A DNA stretch of 64,000 nt from positions 46,145,039 to 46,209,038 of the forward strand of contig OY997590.1 in the NCBI GenBank assembly GCA_963921825.1, read 5' to 3'. Origin of the DNA: Erodium maritimum (Eukaryota > Streptophyta > Magnoliopsida > Geraniales > Geraniaceae). The notes below the pieces were generated by a model. That model worked only from the letters and a program-made list of their open reading frames with translations, was not told where the DNA came from and did not search any database. Shown here piece by piece: positions 56,153 to 64,000 of this stretch. Made by a program: the position numbers and the translations under genes. Numbering within the stretch: the first letter of the stretch is position 1; each line of letters opens with the position of its first letter.

Positions 56153-57733
56153 TGTTAGCATTTATGCCCGTAGCCCAATCGTAAATATCCAAATGAAAAT
56201 ATCATCGTTGGCAATATAATAAAGCAGCTTTTGATATTACTTAAGTGTTGGAGTAATATGTCGTATGTGTTTCTGATCTATGCCCACCATGCGAATAGAA
56301 CCATAGATCAGGATGGATCACACTCGACGGGGTCCCTAGTCAATGGTCTTCGCTAGAAGCGACTAGTATGAAAGATGACTCATGATGGCTTACGTTCTAT
56401 TGGTCATTGGAAAGGTTTCCGGAGTTTGATCATAGACATCATGTGTGGGACATGATGTTGGACGACCCGACCTGAATATGTTCCATAGATTGAGTCATGA
56501 ACATGTTCAGAGTCGTTTCTTGTCAGGTATCCTTAGACCGAGGAGTCTATATGATTGCTATGTAGTAAACAACCAAGTTTGACCTGAAAGCCCAACGGTG
56601 CACCGTGACTGGGCTTCCATAACGGCCAGGATTGGCTTGGGGAATGACTGCATGAGTGACATTATAGGCGGCTAAGGGATTTATCCCTCATACTGCGGTA
56701 TGGGAAAGATATCTAGTTCACGGCCGCTTGCTCGAGAGTGACTGACGGGAAAAGCATGGCCATGCGCATGATATGGGATATCATAAGGGCCAGTCATCTC
56801 ACATATCAAGGAATAGTGATTGAGGGTAAGAAGGAAGACAACTCTATGCCTTATCTCAATCAGGATATCAGTGATAAGGTATAATGACAAGGACGGCTGA
56901 AAGGTCAGAATCGACAAGGGGCGATTCGTTATGCAGGGTCCGGCAATACTGAATCTCGTCAGTTGCCACATTAAGTAAGATAAAGTAAAATGGGATTTTA
57001 CGTTGATCTTACCGACATGCATAGGCCTAAGGGTCATACCGACAACACGATGCTCAATAAGAACATGACAAACTTGAGTTGGAGGGAGACGTGGCGGGGA
57101 TCGCCACAGTGGACCGGTTAGCATATTGGGTTCGGCATGGGCTGTCTTGGAGAGGCCCATGGCCGGCCCACATTGGCTAGGCCCAACAAGGACTCAAGTC
57201 ATTAGATGACTAATTAGTCTTGTTGATTAAAATTGGGCGGGACCCAATTTCCACTAAACTAATAAACTTGGATAGTTTATTATCTCCACCTTGCATCTAG
57301 ACTTGGACACTTGTCTAGTGATGGAAACTACGTGGTTTGACAAAATGCACTTAACTCCACATGCAAGAGGGGTTGGGAGATATAACATGCAAGTGTAGAG
57401 AAAGAGAAAGAACAACTTCTTCTTCTTCTCCTACCTTGGTCGAAAACCTCCTCCAAGTTTCAAAGTTGTTTGTGCATGTTCTTGAGTCATCAAATTCAAG
57501 AACTACGTTGACTTTGATTCCATCTCGGATACGTAGGCGTCCAAGGGACTCAAGCTGAACCATAGTTGGTGTTATTCATCCATTATCTCCACCAAAACAA
57601 CAAGGTGATGTTCTTGAAACCTTGCTGAATTTTCAGCTTTGTTCTTCATATTTGGTAGTGTTAATTTACTTGATTCGTGGTTAATTTCCGCTGCTATTCT
57701 TGTTTATCTTGTACACGACTTCAAGTTTCAACA
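56153..57733 (+). mobile_element. Solo LTR, Copia family
   Basis: The 1581-bp element starts tgttagcatttatgcccg and ends agtttcaaca, with TSD gtcta at 56148-56152 and 57734-57738. Its motifs match the complement of the solo LTR at 7649-9393 more closely than the full-length Copia (for example the ctcaagaactacgttgactttgattcc region). It is thus a member of the same Copia group in plus orientation. Confidence 0.87.
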
Positions 57734-57738
57734 GTCTA

Positions 57739-58860
57739 CCAGTCCCATTAGCCTTTTTTGGTTTCTTTATATGATAATTAAAGTTCAACTCTGATTTATT
57801 TTTTCATTTACAAATTGATAAGACCGTTTAATTATTTGATGTTTATAATTTTCTAAATACAAAATACAAATTTTTTAACAAAAAATAAAAGATGAACTAA
57901 AGAGAATAATAGAGAGAGAACATGAACAAAATAGAGAAAGGAGAGACTGGGGGAAGAGGAGAGAACAACTAAGTTAAGTCATGATGTGTGTTGTGAGTTG
58001 GTGATAGAGTAGTGCATATTTATAAAGGGGTCAGAAGATGATTAGAGTTACATAAAGTGTATGCGTCGAATGAAAATGATTGGACTTATGGGTTGGACTA
58101 TAAAATAGTATATTAAAAACATGGGTTTATATACACTAATGAGAAACACATTAAAAAAATCACAGTATTATGTAAATGGAGCCGAAATCGGCTAGAAACC
58201 ATCGTTAACCTACGAACCCTGCGAACCCATCCACGCCGTCCAGCCACGACAATCAACCTCCCAGATCAAAATGTCTCCCACCTTCCTAATTTTCACATTT
58301 CTTCTACTGCCAAGGGTAAGACTGTCAATTCACTTACACGCTTCTTCTTCCTCTCACAGTGCGATCGCGATAGACGCAGAGAGTTCAGCTGATTTCCTTA
58401 TTTTCTCTCAACAAAGCAACGCTAAATCAAGTTAGAATATCTCTATTTCGTGAATCGATGATCATAGATGCAAATTCGAGCTCCAATTGTAATAATCTCA
58501 AGCTTCTGCAAAAATTCAAATTGTAGCCTTTTTATCACCTGATCAAGCTCAAAAACATGTGAGAATTAACTTTTTACTTCCTTCGATCATCATTCAATCA
58601 AATTCAGGATCGAAAAATCATAAATATATGTCGTTTTCAAAAAATCTGAAAACGTGCTCTATTATAGGGTTTATCGACTATGCTGTTAGGATTTATCGAC
58701 TATTTGATGTGAATTCACCTCGTTTCTCAATTGATCAAGCATAAAAAAGGTGACATACTTTAACATTCGTTGTTTATATCTGAAATTCGATAAGCAAAAA
58801 TCAAAATATAAGATTCTTGTTCTTTGTTCATATTTTATCGTTTGCGTTGATAAAAGTACG
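57739..58860. other. Spacer, possible left part of a FAR1-type MULE
   Basis: Contains gagagagaac runs near 57910. From about 58320 it resembles a plant 5' leader (cttcttcttcctctcacag, then agggtttatcgac). No open frame is supported. It may be the upstream region of the FAR1-like gene at 61277, but no terminal repeat was identified. Confidence 0.35.
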
Positions 58861-59219
58861 GTTTGTTGTTAATAAATCTAGCTTCAAGCGTTGATAAATT
58901 TCCTGTGACCTGGACCTTCCTGAGTTGATGCTCGTTCAAGGAACAAGTCGTGTTAGTTGAATGTATTGATAAATCTTTCTTCTAGTGTAGATAAATGTAT
59001 GTTTTAGAGTTGATAAACCTAACTGTCTATGACCTTGTCATTCCAAAGTTGATGATCGTTGTAGTCACACGTTGTATAGTAGTTAGCATTGATAAATTTG
59101 GTGTTTGTTGTTGGTAAAATTTGGGTTTAGAGTCGATAAATAACTTTGACCGGGTCCCTTCCTGAGTTGATAAGTCCATAAATTCTATTGATAAAATTGG
59201 CTTAATATGTTGATAAGTC

Positions 59220-61080
59220 CATAAATCCTGAGTTGGGTTTAGACATCGGAGATGGCTTCTCTCCCAAAACATCCCGACCCTTCTCTTCCTAAACCCTCTG
59301 ACTCCGGCCATCCTCCCCCCTCCCCCTCCTCTCGCCTCTTTGTCTGTAACCTTCCTTTGGATTTCACTTCCGTGAAGCTTGTAGCCTTCTTCAAAGTTTT
59401 TGGCCCTATAAGCCAAGCTTTCCTCCCATCCTCTCTCACCGGATCGGGGAAGAAGTATGGATTCGTCTTCTTCCTCAACTCCGACTCAGCATCCGCGACT
59501 GTCTCCGCCCTTCATCGCTCCTCGCTTGGCTCCGACCGGCTAATCGTTGACTACTATAGGGGTCCTCAACGTGGTGGTCTTGGTCATTCTTCTTCCTCGA
59601 CTCCTGCTTTCTCCAAGCCTGCTTCCATCGTTCAGCGTTCCTTCAAAGAGGTGATTGTTGGTTCAGGCGGTCCTCCTCCACCTCTTCTCGGCCCCTCTGG
59701 CTCTTGAGTCGAGCACTCTTGCTCGGGCTCCCAAAATCCTCTGAAGGCCTCCTAGCTCTGTTCTGCTGTGATTGGTGTGGCCCGCGTAAATCGCTCGGCT
59801 GCCTCGCTCCAAGCCGACCTCCCCTCCTCGTTGCTTGGTCTCGTTCATCTTCTCGAGCTCGGAGGCAGGGCGTTTTTAATCTCTTTCACCTCTCCTGAAG
59901 GCCTCAAATCCGCTGAAGCCACAGCCTGGGTCGAGCTCCGCCCCCTCTTCTCTGATTTTTTTTCGAACCTGAGTTTGGTTCTTGATGGGGGATGTTTCAG
60001 ATGGATATCGCTGGCCAGAATTCCACTCTCTGGCTGGTCGATGAACTCCATTCGCAACATTGCCTCAACGGCCGGGACTGTCATCGCCGTCCATCCTTGC
60101 TCCTCATCCTTCAATCGTCTTGATCAAGCCTTCGTCCTCATCTTCTCACGCTGCTTGGTCCCAGATCTCCTTACGGTTAACCTCGAAATTGATGGCTCGA
60201 TTTTCCCAATTCGGGTTTCTGGCCTCGAGTCTCAACTCGTCCCAGTCTCCGACCTTGAGCCCATCACCGTTGATGAAGATGATTCAGTGCTTGAACCTGA
60301 TGACTACGAGGATGGCGAGGTGCGATTCGATGCCGACCTCCCTCCCCGTCGGCCTTTGGCATCGGATTGGCTGGCCCTAGGTCAAGCTAAACCCCGTGTC
60401 TCGGTCTCCTCGCCATGCCATGGTCGGATCCCGCCATCGAAACCCTGCTCTGGTCGCGTTTCCTCGGCTTCTTCGCGCGACAGCCCCGAGAACGCCTCTT
60501 CAGTCCCCAACGTTCTGAGTCCCGAGGTGTCTCGAGAAGGTGCCTCTTCTTTTACGAAGAGCGCGTCTTGTCCCGAGACAGGCCTAGGGCCTCATGCTTT
60601 GGGCTCGCCTCCTTCTCCCCCAGGCCCGGTTTTGTCTGATGCTTTCAAGCCCAACAACACTTCATCAAGTCCTGCTTCTAAGGCCCTCATTCCAAGCCCG
60701 CATAACTTCTCTTCGTTTATTGCTGACATCGGTTCTCCCTCGGGTGACCCAGCGTCGCGCCCCTCTCTTCCCAAAAAGAAGAATAGGCGGCTTAGGAATG
60801 GTCGTCAGAAGCTCGCTCGAGCTCTTAAAGACGTTAGTCCCTCCCGCTCTCTTCGCAAGAAATTTGAAGCTAAACGTGCCTGGGCCCTCTGTAAGTCGAT
60901 GGGCTTCACCTCTTCGTACAGCGAAAAAGACACCATCAATATGTTTAAGGATCTCGGTTAATTGATGTTTTCCCTCTTTTTCTCTCTTCTTCTCTAGCTC
61001 TTCTGCCTCCAATTGTAATTCTCCTCTGGAGTGTATTGTTTGGTGGAATAAAACCTGTTTCCTTTGCTGATAAAAAAAAT
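59220..61080 (+). mobile_element. ORF1-only LINE-derived retroposon
   Basis: The 1.86-kb insert is flanked by a 15-bp direct repeat atatgttgataagtc (59205-59219 and 61081-61095). It ends ctttgctgat followed by about eight A, with a polyadenylation-like aataaaa near 61048. It is far richer in C and G than its AT-rich flanks. It carries ORF1 but no endonuclease or reverse transcriptase. The left boundary is somewhat uncertain because the flank itself repeats ttgataagtcc. Confidence 0.75.
59252..60961 (+). pseudogene. LINE ORF1 RNA-binding protein (single frame, two stops)
   Basis: A 569-codon frame begins at the ATG 59252 (MASLPKHPDPSLPK). An RRM occupies residues 27-100, with RNP2 RLFVCNLPL and RNP1 KKYGFVFF. 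Two stops (TGA 59705-59707 and TAG about 59753) interrupt an otherwise continuous frame. A second domain follows (..RAFLISFTSPEG.., FRWISLARIPLSGWSMNSI, VIAVHP), which parallels the DUF4283-like domain of LINE-1 ORF1 (FKWVAIYGVPFQGW, VIYTHP). A Pro/Ser-rich region and a basic C-terminus (KKKNRRLRNGRQK..FEAKRAWALCKSMGF) complete it. Its role would be RNA binding in the LINE particle. The short 32-bp leader and the intact domain order suggest recent decay. Confidence 0.8.
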
Positions 61081-61276
61081 ATATGTTGATAAGTCTAGCA
61101 TTTTATATTGATAAATCTCTCTTACCAGGTCCCTTCCTGAGTTGGTATTCACTCTAGCCACAGATCGTGGTGTCGTGTTGTTGATAAAAGTTTCTTAGTG
61201 TGTTGATAAATACACAGTTTATGGTTGATAAAAATTTATGCACATGGTAATACTTGTATTTTCTAGGGTTTGTACC

Positions 61277-61627
61277 ATGGATCTTGACGATGCTTGCTTT
61301 GGATTCGAGTATGAAGATGCGGATCCTGTTCCACAACCTATGATCACAAAAAGGTGTGGATTCCTGAATGTAGTGTTGATTTAAAACCTCAAAAGGATAT
61401 GAAGTTTGGTTCCTTGGAGGAAGGTATAATTTTCTACCAAACTTATGCATTAAATAGTGGGTTTGGGACACATTGATGACCAGAGAAGAAGAAACCAAGG
61501 AGTAACACAATCAATTTTAAATACATGTATGTGGAAGTGTTCATAACAGATCAAGACCCAGCAATGAGAAAGGCTTTTGAGGAAGTGTTCACACAAAGTA
61601 GGCATCGACTATGTATGTGGCACATAA
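61277..61627 (+). pseudogene. FAR1/MULE transposase fragment
   Basis: From the ATG at 61277 (MDLDDACFGFEYED) the text moves through frameshifts to KFGSLEEGIIFYQTYALNSGFGTH, the FAR1 DNA-binding domain start. It then jumps to VFITDQDPAMRKAFEEVFTQSRHRLCMWHIM, which is the second Asp region of the MULE transposase core in FAR1/FHY3 proteins. More than 150 residues between these are missing, and stops follow GTH. The LTR at 61628 cuts it right after CMWHIM. Internal deletion, stops and context favour a dead FAR1-type (Jittery-like) MULE over a host FAR1 gene. Confidence 0.75.
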
Positions 61628-64000
61628 TGTAAGAACCGCCCCCGGTCGATCCCGGTCGAACAAGAAGTTTTCGGCGAAAGTTGACTTTTTGCCGGAAAAG
61701 TCAACCGATGACTTCGGGAGTCATTCGGGACCTTTCCGGGGCCCAAAAAGCTTAGTCGTAGTTACGGTTAGCTTAGTTGGGCCGTTTCCTTTCCGTTGAC
61801 TGTAATATTAGGGAAAGTCAACCCGAAGTCTTTTTGGTCAAATTGTAGTCCGTTTAAGAACTAAATCCGATAATTTAATTCTGCTGGAATTATTTAAGCT
61901 TAGAGTGGTCCCCACATGGACATGTGTCCATGCTTGTTTGGAAGGGAAGAAATTAGGGCAATTTGACCTTTATGCCCTTATTGGTTACACTTGAGAAGAG
62001 ATAGGACCATGAGGTAGTTTGGGGATCATTTCTTAAGGGTTTAGGACTCCAAATTGGTCCATTTTCAGCACATTTCCCAAGGCAGCCATTTTTACCAAGA
62101 GAGAGAGAGAGTGTGTGTCTTCCATGGAAGCTTGAGGAAGAAGAAAGGGCAAAAGAAGAGACTTTTGCTTATCTACACACCAAAGATTCATAAAAACCAC
62201 TTTTTTCTTCATCTACACTTCACTACGAAGGTATCTATCTAATCTATTTTCGTTTTGGGTTGATTTGGATTAATTGGTTTGGGAGAAAAATGCTAGAAAT
62301 GATGAAGTTGGAGGTTAATTGATGTTGGATGATGGATTGGTGGATAGAACTGAAGTTTGTTGTTGAGAAATCATTGTTTTGAGTAACCTTGATGAAACCC
62401 ATTGAGGGGATTGAAGTATTGGAGGTGAATGAATCTATTTTGGAGGTTTTTGAACTCATCAATGGAGGTTTTTAGGTGAGATTCGCAGAAAACGAGTTGG
62501 GGAAGAAGGGTCCTGGTCTGACACGGAACGGAGCAAGGAGAGGGCCATGTTCCGACACGGAACGCTGCCCGGAACGGGCTTGGTCTCGGCACGGCACGCT
62601 GCGCGGACCATGTCTGGTTCCGGGCCCGTACGCTGCGCGGACCGTGCCTGGTTCCGGGCCGGCTGTGGCACCCACCGGGTCAGTTTCTGGGCCGGTCTGT
62701 TGTGCGGTTCGGGTCGGGTACCGGGCCGTTTCAGGGCACATACTGGGTCGGATTCCGGGTCAGTGGGCCTTCTGAATTGGGCTTCGTTTCGGCCCAGTTC
62801 TCGTGTAGCCTATGTCGGATTTTCGGGATTAATTCGGTTATTTCTCGTTCTTATCACAACTGAATTTGTATTGATTCGAGTATTTAATTGTGATCCAAGA
62901 TCTTGGACCCGAGCTTGGAGGAGGAGGACTTCGGGACACCGTTAGAAGACGGAGAGGAAGCTAGCCCGGACGTCAACAGTTAGGAGTATTTGTTCGTTGA
63001 AGAATTCGAGGTAGGGAAAGTACTAAACTCATCTCTTAATTTAAAGAACGCTAATAGTATGCCTATAGGATAATAATACCCAGAAATGTCCTAGTTTTCA
63101 TATAGGATGTGATTCACAAGAATAACCGCCTTTCAATTATAGTAATAATCGGACGAGTCTTAGTATGCATATAGGATGTGATTCACTAGTTAACCGATTT
63201 CAATACTTTGGGAAATTACTGTGCTGGTAGAATGGCCTTGTTGAGCCTTAAGATTGCTTGTTGAATGTGTTTATTGATGATTGTTCGTTCTTAGGATCAA
63301 TGCATGTTCCGTCTTTAGGTTAATATAAGAGTCTCACCAATCTAGTTGAATTATGATGATTGTACGTGAATGGTTGATCCGTGTTATGATTGATTGAATG
63401 ATTTTTGTTTGTGAATTTAGTGTGCCTAATGGTATGATCGGGTGAGTGCTAGACCGATAGAGCAATGTTGGTAAGTTATGCCGGTAAGTGTGATTGTTAA
63501 TGTGAGTTCTTTGTGGTGTGTTGTGGTAAGATTGTTGGATTGCTAAGTTATGGTTGTACTATGACCTTATGCTGCGTGTTATTCCTTTGATGTGTGTTCT
63601 AAGAGGGGTTGTGTTCCGGTATGGTACCTACATCGAGGGGAATGGCGGTGTAGGGTAGTACCTAGGCCGATGGATTATGGTAACCCCGATGCGAATCCCG
63701 GGAAGACGGATGCGAATTCCGGTATCGTGTTACCCCGATGTGAATCCCGGGAACACGTCTAGGCCGATGCGAGTTCCGGTATGATGTGAGGTTGTTTACC
63801 CTGCGGGGATTGTTACTTGTTGCTTCACCCTGAGGGTATACGTTCCTGCGGGAGCGTTTCCAGGAGGTTATCTTGTTTCGCCCCGATGACCTATGGTCCT
63901 TTGGGGACATTTCTGAGGACTCCAATGATATGTGTCCCTTTAGGGATGTTTCTGGTGGTCTCGACGATATGTGTCTTCTCTGGACCGAGGGGCAATCCGA
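61628..64000 (+). mobile_element. LTR (Ty3/gypsy-like), incomplete at window end
   Basis: It starts tgtaagaaccgcccccggtcgatccc, the same opening as the LTRs in LINE-2, but then diverges. The preceding bases are cataa, the probable TSD, whose partner would lie beyond 64000. A gagagagagagtgtgtgt leader near 62100 suggests the transcript start. GC-rich units (cgctgcgcggacc.tg near 62605 and 62630) and a gatgcgaat.ccggg series (63678-63780) show short tandem repetition. No coding domain is visible. Confidence 0.75.

Larger units (their letters stand above)
58861..61250. repeat. Dispersed ttgataaa motif tract, split by a retroposon
   Basis: The words ttgataaa, ttgataagtc and ccttcctgagttg recur many times at 58850-59220 and again at 61081-61250, on either side of the LINE-derived retroposon. 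The spacing is irregular, about 30-70 bp. The tract lies upstream of the FAR1-like ATG at 61277, so it may be a long leader or a subterminal repeat zone of a FAR1-type MULE. Confidence 0.5.

Noticed and set aside
55990-57760. Non-autonomous hAT element around the solo LTR (gggtgggcatcgaccgg)
   Set aside because: I could not find a matching inverted end or an 8-bp TSD on the other side.
61277-61627. Functional host FAR1 or FHY3 gene
   Set aside because: The fragment has frameshifts, lacks most of the core and is cut by an LTR.

Overview
This window looks like repeat-rich nuclear DNA of a flowering plant, probably a eudicot. Every protein family I recognise belongs to a plant transposable element: MuDR-type and FAR1-type MULEs, PIF/Harbinger, Copia, plant L1 LINEs with RRM-type ORF1, and several solo LTRs. 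I see no intact host gene, no tRNA or rRNA gene, no CRISPR array and no bacterial-style operon. Boundaries were set by eye from target-site duplications (TSDs), TG..CA ends, terminal inverted repeats and poly(A) tails. Identities were not computed.

Region 1 (1-24.75 kb) is a three-level nest. A solo LTR (1333-24751, TSD aggcc) was split by a large MuDR-type MULE (3324-24243, 11-bp TSD cataagtgttg). The MULE holds four gene-like units arranged as transposase (+), short coiled-coil gene (-), its paralogue (+) and a DUF1985 gene (-). A CCGCACGG motif recurs in every non-coding gap. Three insertions of one Copia family sit in its middle: a solo LTR (7649-9393), a solo LTR in the opposite orientation (10115-11802) and a full-length element (11882-20341). 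The full-length copy has apparently identical 1687-bp LTRs but a gag and pol with catalytic lesions.

Region 2 (24.75-28.1 kb) holds two PIF/Harbinger remnants. One keeps only the C-terminal half of the transposase and the other only the N-terminal half. A short gag-like fragment lies between them.

Region 3 (28.1-55.2 kb) is a LINE cluster. LINE-1 (28118-35623, minus, 15-bp TSD) keeps decayed ORF1 and ORF2. LINE-2 (about 36.0-53.87 kb, plus) has been opened by three LTR insertions (36080-38336, 40163-45591, 49367-52193) and carries an internal tandem duplication. LINE-3 (54.26-55.19 kb, minus) is 5'-truncated. The LTR family that invaded LINE-2 carries minisatellites that make its length vary from about 2.3 to 3.3 kb.

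Region 4 (55.2-64 kb) holds AT-rich DNA, another Copia-family solo LTR (56153-57733, TSD gtcta), a LINE-derived retroposon with ORF1 only (59220-61080), a broken FAR1/MULE transposase fragment (61277-61627) and an LTR that runs off the end of the window (61628-64000).

The strongest leads are the MULE's dispersed CCGCACGG motif and paired small genes (a possible motif-plus-factor system like the VANC anti-silencing system of Arabidopsis VANDAL elements), the catalytically dead but recently mobile Copia element, and the ORF1-only LINE derivative that shares a 3' tail motif with three neighbouring LINEs.
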